Shown: one piece after another, positions 13,989 to 19,451 of the stretch
Position numbering within the stretch: the stretch's first letter is position 1
How the letters are laid out: each line of letters begins with the position of its first letter
NCBI GenBank assembly: GCA_947165405.1
Contig: CAMVAG010000013.1
Coordinates: forward strand, 1 to 19,451
DNA from: an uncultured Selenomonadales bacterium
Lineage (GTDB): Bacteria; Bacillota; Negativicutes; Selenomonadales; Selenomonadaceae
Direction: 5' to 3'
DNA length: 19,451 nt
Notes under the pieces: model-generated
Database searches by the model: none
What the model saw: the letters and a program-made list of their open reading frames with translations, nothing else
Told to the model about the DNA's origin: nothing
Position numbers and translations under genes: made by a program

Positions 13989-15371
13989 TTAGGCACGACG
14001 GAAAGAATTAATTTCGTCGGCAACAAATTCAACTTGCGTGCCGATAACAATTTGAATTGCATTGCCGCTTTGGAGGAAGCCTTTGGCTCCCGCCGCCTTC
14101 AAAACTTTTTCGTCGACTTTGGCGGAGTCTTTGACGGTCACACGCAATCGCGTCGCGCAGTTGTCGACCGTCGAAAGATTTTCCTTGCCGCCCAAGCCTT
14201 TGACAATTTGTGCGGCCAGTTCTTCCGTGTCAAGATTACCAAAGCCGGAAAGTCCTTCGTCGTAGCGACCGAGCGTCGGCAAGTCAAAAGTCTCAATCAC
14301 CCAGCTGAACACCAAGTAATAAAAAGTGCCGAAGACCAAACCCATCGGGATAATCAGTGCGGGGCGCGTGGAAATTCCCCAAGACAAAATCATATCGATA
14401 AAGCTCGGCGAAAAACCGAAGCCCATCAAAATTCCCGATTCGCAACAAAACCACATCGACACGCCGTATAAGAAGGCATGGAAGACGTAAAGCACCGGCG
14501 CGAGGAAGAGGAAAGAAAATTCAATCGGCTCTGTTATGCCCGTCAAAAATGAAGTCAACGCCATAGACATTAACGCGCCCGCAACTTTTTTTCGATTTTC
14601 GGGTTTGGCAGTGCGATACATTGCAAGCGCGACCGCCGGCAATCCGAACATCATTATCGGGAAGCCGCCCGACATAAAAATTCCCGCCTTCGGGTCTCCC
14701 GCAAAAAATCTGTTCAAGTCACCCGTCACGACGACGCCCGTTTCGGGAACAGTGTACGAGCCGAAGACGAACCAAATCAAGTCGTTCAAAATGTGGTGGA
14801 GCCCCAAAGGTATCAGCGCACGATTGCACACGCCGTAAACAAAAGTTCCGAAGCCGCCCAAGCTTATGAGCAGTTCGCCGAAAGAATTAATCGCGTGTTG
14901 AATCGGAGGCCAAATGAATCCGAAGACAATCGCAAGACCAATCGCCGCAAAGGAAGTTACAATCGGGACAAAACGCCTGCCGCCGAAGAAAGCAAGAAAT
15001 TCGGGCAGACGGATTTTGTAAAAGCGATTGTATAAAAATCCCGCCGTCAAACCGCTGACAATGCCGGCAAGAAATCCCATGTCAAGTTCGGGGTCAATCG
15101 TTTTCAATGCCTCGTTTAAAATTGTGCAAGCGATAAAACCCGCCAAGCCTGCCACGCCGTTATTATGTGTGTCTTTGGTGAGCCCGAAGGCGATACCTAT
15201 TGCAAAAATTGTCGGCAAGTTATCGAAGGCCACTCCGCCTGCCTTTGCGATTAGCGGGATGTCAAGCAAGTCGGGCGAGCCGAAACGCAAGAGCAGTGCC
15301 GCCACCGGCAAAATCGCTACGGGTGTCATTAATGCTTTACCGACGCCCTGCAAATCCTCAAACCGTATCAA
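13989..15371 (-). CDS. nagE: PTS N-acetylglucosamine-type EIICB permease
   Basis: Sugar transporter that phosphorylates its substrate during uptake, using HPr and EI. Residues about 1-370 form the EIIC membrane domain: VAILPVAALLLRFGSPDLL, LPEFLAFFGGRRFVPI, the GLHHILND segment and the GITEPIEF motif that lines the sugar site. The C-terminal 75 or so residues are an EIIB domain with the phospho-Cys in NCATRLRV. There is no EIIA domain, so one must come from elsewhere. The pattern is closest to GlcNAc permeases such as NagE; glucose cannot be excluded. I chose the TTG at 15371, 7 bases after AAGGAGG, giving 460 aa; a TTG at 15398 lies ahead of that site. It follows fba, separated by a terminator-like hairpin. 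Confidence 0.9.
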   Translation of the reverse strand: MIRFEDLQGVGKALMTPVAILPVAALLLRFGSPDLLDIPLIAKAGGVAFDNLPTIFAIGIAFGLTKDTHNNGVAGLAGFIACTILNEALKTIDPELDMGFLAGIVSGLTAGFLYNRFYKIRLPEFLAFFGGRRFVPIVTSFAAIGLAIVFGFIWPPIQHAINSFGELLISLGGFGTFVYGVCNRALIPLGLHHILNDLIWFVFGSYTVPETGVVVTGDLNRFFAGDPKAGIFMSGGFPIMMFGLPAVALAMYRTAKPENRKKVAGALMSMALTSFLTGITEPIEFSFLFLAPVLYVFHAFLYGVSMWFCCESGILMGFGFSPSFIDMILSWGISTRPALIIPMGLVFGTFYYLVFSWVIETFDLPTLGRYDEGLSGFGNLDTEELAAQIVKGLGGKENLSTVDNCATRLRVTVKDSAKVDEKVLKAAGAKGFLQSGNAIQIVIGTQVEFVADEINSFRRA

Positions 15372-15398
15372 ACGAAATCCTCCTTCAGATAACTTCAA

Positions 15399-15431
15399 AA
15401 CTAAACCGCCCCCAAAGTTTGAGAGCGGTTT
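15399..15431 (-). terminator. Terminator or attenuator between fba and nagE
   Basis: The minus-strand stem AACCGCTCTC / GGGGGCGGTT (10-11 bp with two G-T pairs, 7-base loop) is followed by TAGTTTT. It starts 33 bp after the fba stop and ends about 28 bp before the nagE start. No separate promoter fits between the hairpin and nagE, so nagE is probably transcribed by partial read-through. Confidence 0.75.
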
Positions 15432-15463
15432 TTTCGGTCGAAATTAAGTTAAAAATTTTTTGC

Positions 15464-16453
15464 TTATGCAATTGCCATGATGGCTGCCGCAGAGCCTTCG
15501 GAGCCGAGAACGTTTTTAATCTTGTGGGCAACGAGTTCTTTAATGTAGTTGCGAGCAGGAGTGAGGTATTGACGCGGGTCAAAGTGTTCGGGGAATTGGT
15601 CGAAGTGTTCGCGGATACCTGCAGTCATTGCAAGACGGAGGTCGGAGTCGATGTTGATTTTGCAAACAGCGGATTTTGCTGCTTTGCGGAGTTGGTCTTC
15701 GGGAATGCCGACTGCGTCTTTAAGTTTGCCGCCGTGCTCGTTGATAATCTTGACGTATTTCGGAATGACCGAAGATGCGCCGTGAAGAACAATCGGGAAG
15801 CCCGGGATTTGTTTTTCGATCTCGGCGAGGATGTCAAAGCGAAGTTCGGGCGGCTCAAGAACGCCGGTTTCGGGATTGCGGGTGCATTGTTCGGGCGTGA
15901 ATTTGAATGCGCCGTGGCTGGTGCCGATAGCGATAGCGAGAGAATCGCAGCCCGTCTTGGAAACGAATTCGACGACTTCTTCGGGTTTGGTGTAGTGAGC
16001 TTTGTCGGCATCAACGCTGACATCGTCCTCGACGCCTGCGAGCTGACCGAGTTCCGCCTCAACCATTACGCCGTGAGCATGTGCGTATTCGACAACTTCT
16101 TTGGTCTTCTCAATGTTTTCCTCAAAGGGATAGTGCGAGCCGTCGAACATGACGGAGGTAAAGCCGCCGTCGATGCAGGACTTACAAGTTGCGAAATCCG
16201 GACCATGATCGAGGTGCAGAGCAATCGGAATGTCGTTGACTTCGAGAGCTGCGCGGACGAGGTGGACGAGATATTGATGGTTTGCATATTTACGTGCGCC
16301 GGCGGAGCATTGAAGAATGACAGGCGATTGAAGTTCGGCAGCGGCACTGGTGATGCCCTGAACGATTTCCATGTTGTTGACGTTGAACGCGCCGATTGCG
16401 AATTGACCCTCGTGAGCCTTCTTGAACATAGCTTTGGTTGTGATTAACGGCAT
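15464..16453 (-). CDS. fba: Class II fructose-bisphosphate aldolase
   Basis: Zn2+-dependent aldolase of glycolysis and gluconeogenesis, splitting fructose 1,6-bisphosphate. The Zn ligands are in LHLDHG, the VEAELGQLAG segment with the Glu, AIGTSHGAF and VLHGASS. NINIDSDLR-like KINIDSDLRLA near the C terminus binds substrate. The length of 329 aa fits the longer class IIB aldolases. The ATG at 16453 follows AGGAGG at 7-8 bases. It has its own promoter and leader. A related enzyme such as tagatose-bisphosphate aldolase is a minor alternative. Confidence 0.96.
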   Translation of the reverse strand: MPLITTKAMFKKAHEGQFAIGAFNVNNMEIVQGITSAAAELQSPVILQCSAGARKYANHQYLVHLVRAALEVNDIPIALHLDHGPDFATCKSCIDGGFTSVMFDGSHYPFEENIEKTKEVVEYAHAHGVMVEAELGQLAGVEDDVSVDADKAHYTKPEEVVEFVSKTGCDSLAIAIGTSHGAFKFTPEQCTRNPETGVLEPPELRFDILAEIEKQIPGFPIVLHGASSVIPKYVKIINEHGGKLKDAVGIPEDQLRKAAKSAVCKINIDSDLRLAMTAGIREHFDQFPEHFDPRQYLTPARNYIKELVAHKIKNVLGSEGSAAAIMAIA

Positions 16454-16491
16454 TTAGCATACCTCCTAAAAATTTATTCACATATATTCGC

Positions 16492-16505
16492 GGGGCTTGC
16501 ACCCC
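16492..16505 (-). promoter_or_regulatory. Small GNRA-loop hairpin in the fba leader
   Basis: GGGGT-GCAA-GCCCC on the minus strand forms a 5-bp stem (one G-T pair) capped by a GCAA tetraloop. It follows directly on a first AGGAGG, while the real ribosome binding site lies about 30 bases further on. It may stabilise the mRNA 5' end; no known riboswitch is recognised. Confidence 0.45.
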
Positions 16506-16522
16506 TCCTAAACAACGTTTGT

Positions 16523-16552
16523 ATTTTAACATATCGGCGGGCAAAGTTGCAA
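16523..16552 (-). promoter_or_regulatory. Promoter of fba
   Basis: On the minus strand TTGCAA (16547-16552) and TAAAAT (16523-16528) are spaced by 18 bp, with TG one base before the -10. The predicted transcript starts near 16516, leaving a leader of about 60 bases. Confidence 0.6.
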
Positions 16553-16578
16553 TAATCAATCAAAAATTTTTTGACAAT

Positions 16579-17727
16579 TCAAGCGGAAAATTTAAAAGCT
16601 CTTGACATAAAAAATCCGAGCAAGATTAACATCACGGCAAAAATCGTTCGGGCAATCCAAAAAGACAAGGTCAAGTCTGCAAGAAAAATCCTTAAAGGTA
16701 AAAACAAAACGTAAACGCCCAAAGCCAAAAATACAAACGCGACGAGCCAAAAAATTTTTGTCGAGAAAATTTCTTCACGTGAGGCAAAATGTATGCAGGC
16801 AAGCGCGGGAAGTATCAAGATAAAAAATTCGTTGTGGAAGGAATAAGCAAAAAAAGTTGTTGACAAGCACGCGGGGCACATCCAAAAAATTTTTTCGTCC
16901 TTGAAGCCGAGACGCCATGTCAGCCAAATGAATATCACTCCTGCCAACATGCTCAAGCCCATTGCGAGCGATTTATCTTCGGGGAAAGCCAAAGTGAACA
17001 GCCCCGAAAAAACCGTGTGCCCGCCCGTATTTATCGATAAAAATTCCGTCAGCAAAGTTATCGGCGATTGATTCGTTATGAAAGCCGCCGCACCCCAAGA
17101 CGCAAAATCTGTCAATGCCGCAATCGTTAAGACCTTAAAATTTTTTCGCAGGAGTAAAGCAAAGCATATCGGCAGAGCGACTTGCGGTTTTACCATTGCC
17201 ACGCTCAAAAAAATTCCCGATAAAATCGGCAAGTCATCGACCAAAACACAACTCAAAATCAAGAGGCAACAAATTACCGCACCCGCATTCCCGAAATATG
17301 ACGAGATAAAAAAGCTTATGAACAATGCAGGCGTTATTATGGGTGCCAAGCGAAAAAAATTTTTTTTGAGGACAACAGGCGTTATAAGCAGGAAAAAAAT
17401 ATTTAGCATGAGGAAATATATTCCGGCGTTTGTCGTGTCCAAGAATCCGGGATAAAAAAAATTTCCAAGCAAAAGCCCCCAAGGCGCAGTCGACCATTCG
17501 GGATGAATGATTCCGATTTCTTCAATCAGCGGCGTTTTGAGTCCCGTTATCGCGTAGGGGTCGACGCCGCGCAAAGTGTAAGCACACAATGCCCATTGTC
17601 CGTGAAAATCAAACAAAGGAAATTCGGCTGCGTCCCAAACTTTTTGCAACTCGCCCAATAAAAAATAACTCACGACGAAACAACATGAGCTTATGGCGAT
17701 GACAAGCAGAGAAAAATTTTTATTCAT
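16579..17727 (-). CDS. GT87/DUF2029-like integral membrane glycosyltransferase
   Basis: Predicted membrane glycosyltransferase with about ten hydrophobic segments, using a polyprenyl-phosphate sugar as donor on the outer face of the membrane. The family pattern is seen in FDFHGQWALCAYTLRGVDPY (acidic first loop), YFGNAGAVICCLLILSCVLVDD and ILSGIFLSVAMVKPQVALP with the conserved KPQ, followed by LLLRKNFKVL. The length of 382 aa is normal. The ATG at 17727 overlaps the HAD gene upstream as ATGA. Characterised GT87 enzymes use polyprenyl-phosphate mannose; the neighbouring phosphoribosyl-prenyltransferase suggests a pentose donor here (inference). Confidence 0.75.
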   Translation of the reverse strand: MNKNFSLLVIAISSCCFVVSYFLLGELQKVWDAAEFPLFDFHGQWALCAYTLRGVDPYAITGLKTPLIEEIGIIHPEWSTAPWGLLLGNFFYPGFLDTTNAGIYFLMLNIFFLLITPVVLKKNFFRLAPIITPALFISFFISSYFGNAGAVICCLLILSCVLVDDLPILSGIFLSVAMVKPQVALPICFALLLRKNFKVLTIAALTDFASWGAAAFITNQSPITLLTEFLSINTGGHTVFSGLFTLAFPEDKSLAMGLSMLAGVIFIWLTWRLGFKDEKIFWMCPACLSTTFFAYSFHNEFFILILPALACIHFASREEIFSTKIFWLVAFVFLALGVYVLFLPLRIFLADLTLSFWIARTIFAVMLILLGFFMSRAFKFSA

Positions 17728-18338
17728 AACGACTCCTCAAATTTTTTCACGTCGAGATAATCCGTGCCTGCAGCTTTTGCGCAAAGACCGTCACGGTCGT
17801 CACGGTCGCCGATATAAAGCACGTCGGAAGGATTTAATTTGAACTTCGCCAAAATTTTTTTCAAGCCGTGAACGTCGGGCTTCATGCAAAAAATTTCGTC
17901 GGCGGAAAAAGCTGCGTCGGGCGAAAAATCAATCGCGGATAATTTTTCACGAACGGGATTATCCGAATAAACAATCATTTTTACGCCGAGCCTTTGATAA
18001 AATTTCGCGGCGGCGAGGATTTTTTTTCGAGTACAGAAGCGCAAAATTTTCAGCGGGCGTTCAATCAGCCAAGCGTTCAAAATTTTTTCGACAGAGCCGG
18101 CGGATAAGTTGTATCGTCGAGAGACTTCCGCCAGCTGCAATTCATAAAAATTTTTTTCCGCCGCGCAGAAACGATTTTCCCTCAACCGCCGCCAAGCTTG
18201 CAAGATAAAAATTTCCTTGAGGCGTGTCGGGTGAAAAAAATAATAGCCCGCCAACCAAAGAGCCATGACAATTCGCACGGGCAGTTGTTTGGTCAGCGTG
18301 CCGTCAAAATCCAAAATCCAAGCCTTGTAATTCTTCAA
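17724..18338 (-). CDS. HAD-family phosphatase linked to UbiA prenyltransferase
   Basis: Phosphatase of 204 aa: ILDFDGTLT (D10 nucleophile, D12), IVYSDNP (motif II), FCMKPDVHG (motif III Lys) and YIGDRDDRDG (motif IV). A hydrophobic stretch after motif I (IVMALWLAGYYFFHP) could bind a lipid substrate or membrane. HAD domains are often next to or fused with UbiA-type decaprenyl-phosphate phosphoribosyltransferases, where they could remove the 5-phosphate from polyprenyl-phospho-phosphoribose. The TTG at 18338 overlaps the stop of the preceding UbiA part by 4 bases, and there is no clear ribosome binding site, so translation is probably coupled. Confidence 0.82.
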   Translation of the reverse strand: MKNYKAWILDFDGTLTKQLPVRIVMALWLAGYYFFHPTRLKEIFILQAWRRLRENRFCAAEKNFYELQLAEVSRRYNLSAGSVEKILNAWLIERPLKILRFCTRKKILAAAKFYQRLGVKMIVYSDNPVREKLSAIDFSPDAAFSADEIFCMKPDVHGLKKILAKFKLNPSDVLYIGDRDDRDGLCAKAAGTDYLDVKKFEESL

Positions 18339-18598
18339 AGGTGAATCAACTCATTTGTCGTGAAAATTTTCAGCGCGGGAATGTCGACCGTCATCAGCAG
18401 CGTGAATAAAATTATCGACAGCAGACAATAAATCATCAAGCCGCGTTCGTGATAAAGTTTTTCGGGCTTTTGAACCGCCGAATCTTTTTTGAACGACAGC
18501 CAAAAATAATAACAATACAAGCCGACGAGCACCGGCATGAACAAAACCAATTCAATCCGATACTTGACGAGAAACACGCCGATTAAAATATCGAGCAC
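18335..18598 (-). CDS. C-terminal part of the split UbiA-family prenyltransferase
   Basis: This 87-aa frame continues the UbiA protein in a different frame. It holds three hydrophobic segments (VFLVKYRIELVLFMPVLVGLY, MIYCLLSIILFTLL and the end) separated by a KKDSAVQKPEKLYHERG loop typical of the last helices of decaprenyl-phosphate phosphoribosyltransferases. It overlaps the N-terminal part by 16 bases. A single extra T in the T4 run at 18585-18588 would join both into one protein of about 310 aa. The apparent GTG start at 18598 is probably not a true start, unless the two halves are made separately. Confidence 0.7.
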   Translation of the reverse strand: MLDILIGVFLVKYRIELVLFMPVLVGLYCYYFWLSFKKDSAVQKPEKLYHERGLMIYCLLSIILFTLLMTVDIPALKIFTTNELIHL

Positions 18599-19266
18599 AT
18601 TGCGTAAAAAAATGCACTTGTCAAAAGCGAGACTTCAGAATAATTTCCGAAAGATTTTCTGTAAGCGGCGGCGAGTTCGGGATTGCCAATCATGCGATAT
18701 TCGGCGTAACGTTTTATCGCCATGAGGAACGCGCCGAGCATCCAATAGCCGAGCACAATGCTTGACGGCGGCAAAATAAATTCCTCAACGACAATAAACC
18801 AACCCATCAACAAACGAATCATGTTGTTGACGGATTCGGTCAGCACGTCAAGATAAGCGAGGTCTTTTGTCCTGACAGGCTTGACGTTGTAAAAAATTCC
18901 CATGAGCCAAAGCCAAATCGCCGTTGCAAAAAAATATTTGTTTACGAGCGCGGCAATACTCAATCCAAAAATCGTCAGCGCGAGCCACAACAGAAAAATA
19001 ATTTTTCCGTTCAGAGTTTCTTTGACGGCGGCACGAAATTTTTTCGTCGGGTGATATTTGTCAAATTCGGCGTCGAGATATTCGTTAATAACGTAATTGG
19101 CGGAGGCAATCAAACACGTGGCGATAAAACCTTCAAAGATATTCGCGGCAAGATTTTCAAGAACAAGATTTTCTTTCGCCAAGAGAGCCGCGCAAATAAT
19201 CCCGGGAACAATAAAAAATTGTTTTATCCAGTGGTCAAGCCTCATGATTCTAAAATATTTTTTCAT
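18583..19266 (-). CDS. UbiA-family prenyltransferase, N-terminal part (frameshifted)
   Basis: Resembles decaprenyl-phosphate phosphoribosyltransferase (DPPR synthase), which joins PRPP to polyprenyl phosphate in the membrane. The start MRLDHWIKQFFIVPG, the first acidic motif NYVINEYLDAEFDKYHPTKK, the second motif LAYLDVLTESVNNMIRLLMGW and AIKRYAEYRMIGN fit this branch of UbiA rather than quinone prenyltransferases. This part is 227 aa and stops within a helix (FFYAMCSIF), while the rest lies in another frame. I chose the ATG at 19266 because the protein homology begins there; the longer frame to 19347 crosses the terminator and promoter. No ribosome binding site precedes it. It is first gene of an operon with the HAD and GT87-like genes. 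Confidence 0.8.
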   Translation of the reverse strand: MKKYFRIMRLDHWIKQFFIVPGIICAALLAKENLVLENLAANIFEGFIATCLIASANYVINEYLDAEFDKYHPTKKFRAAVKETLNGKIIFLLWLALTIFGLSIAALVNKYFFATAIWLWLMGIFYNVKPVRTKDLAYLDVLTESVNNMIRLLMGWFIVVEEFILPPSSIVLGYWMLGAFLMAIKRYAEYRMIGNPELAAAYRKSFGNYSEVSLLTSAFFYAMCSIF

Positions 19267-19273
19267 GCGGTTG

Positions 19274-19301
19274 ATTATAACGACTTCATAAAATAAATCA
19301 A
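19274..19301 (-). promoter_or_regulatory. Promoter of the UbiA-HAD-GT87 operon, possibly leaderless
   Basis: On the minus strand TTGATT (19296-19301) and a perfect TATAAT (19274-19279) are spaced by 16 bp. Only 7 bases separate TATAAT from the ATG at 19266, so transcription would begin at or next to the start codon. The -35 overlaps the T-rich tail of the preceding terminator. Confidence 0.6.
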
Positions 19302-19327
19302 GCCGACTGCCTTTAAAGCAATCGGCT
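19290..19327 (-). terminator. Rho-independent terminator of the aminopeptidase gene
   Basis: The minus-strand stem AGCCGATTGC / GCAGTCGGCT (10 bp with one T-G pair, 7-base loop) is followed by TGATTTATTTT. It lies about 22 bp after the aminopeptidase stop. Confidence 0.75.
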
Positions 19328-19349
19328 CGAAAAATTTTCTCTTGCAAAT

Positions 19350-19451
19350 TTAAATCCCTTCCAAGAAGGCGGAGTAACCTTTTTTGGTCTCGTAGATGTC
19401 AATCTTGGAAGTCACTTCCCAAGGCGCGTGCATACTCAAAACCGCAACGCC
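19350..19451 (-). CDS. M18-family aminopeptidase, 3' end only
   Basis: The last 33 codons of a gene that runs off the window on its 5' side. VLSMHAPWEVTSKIDIYETK matches the C-terminal signature of M18 metalloaminopeptidases (aspartyl aminopeptidase, ApeB-like), with the His of SMHAPWE as a metal ligand. The stop TAA is at 19350-19352 and a terminator follows. Cytoplasmic peptide turnover is the expected role. Only the family can be named from this piece. Confidence 0.82.
   Translation of the reverse strand, partial: GVAVLSMHAPWEVTSKIDIYETKKGYSAFLEGI

Noticed and set aside
15200..16447. A 415-codon open frame on the plus strand opposite fba, longer than fba itself
   Set aside because: It has no ribosome binding site and no recognisable motif. 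It is the mirror of the aldolase, whose zinc and substrate motifs are all intact.
16290..16559. 89-codon minus-strand frame in the fba leader as a small gene or leader peptide
   Set aside because: It overlaps most of the start of fba in another frame and crosses the promoter; no well-spaced ribosome binding site precedes it.

Overview
The window looks like chromosomal DNA of an anaerobic bacterium of the phylum Bacillota, probably class Negativicutes (Selenomonas/Anaerovibrio-like). The reasons are the Bacillus-type gene order ispD-ispF-cysE-cysS-mrnC-rlmB-yacP, strong AGGAGG-type ribosome binding sites, several TTG starts, a NagE-type PTS permease and a class II aldolase. The taxonomic call is inference from gene order and protein flavour; no rRNA is present. 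Most of the window is densely coding on the minus strand. No gap between genes exceeds about 190 bases, and no tRNA, rRNA, insertion sequence or CRISPR array is visible.

Left end (1-4250): three plus-strand genes and one minus-strand gene. A membrane-anchored polysaccharide deacetylase (+) converges on alanine racemase alr (-) across a strongly structured 190-bp gap. alr diverges from holA (DNA polymerase III delta, +) over only 27 bp. corA (Mg2+ transporter, +) follows and converges on the next operon across a block of heptanucleotide direct and inverted repeats.

Centre (4240-13880, all minus): one long, tightly packed gene string read from right to left: Cof-type HAD phosphatase, phosphoribosyltransferase-HAD fusion, ispD, NUDIX hydrolase, ispF, cysE, antitoxin, PIN toxin, cysS, mrnC, rlmB, yacP/rae1, and an uncharacterised protein with an IF-2 N-terminal-like domain. 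Gaps are at most 48 bp and many genes overlap, so it is probably one operon or a few nested ones. It joins isoprenoid precursor synthesis (ispD, ispF), cysteine synthesis and charging (cysE, cysS), and rRNA/mRNA processing and modification (mrnC, rlmB, yacP). A toxin-antitoxin pair sits between cysE and cysS. A G8 homopolymer at the end of the phosphoribosyltransferase gene sets its C terminus.

Right part (13930-16530, minus): class II fructose-bisphosphate aldolase followed by a NagE-like EIICB permease. Two look-alike hairpin terminators bracket the permease gene.

Right end (16579-19451, minus): a small operon of a UbiA-family prenyltransferase resembling decaprenyl-phosphate phosphoribosyltransferases (split by an apparent one-base frameshift), a HAD phosphatase and a GT87/DUF2029-like polyprenyl-phosphate-dependent glycosyltransferase. 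Together they suggest synthesis of a polyprenyl-phosphate-linked pentose and its transfer to a surface glycan. The window ends inside the 3' end of an M18 aminopeptidase gene, which has its own terminator.
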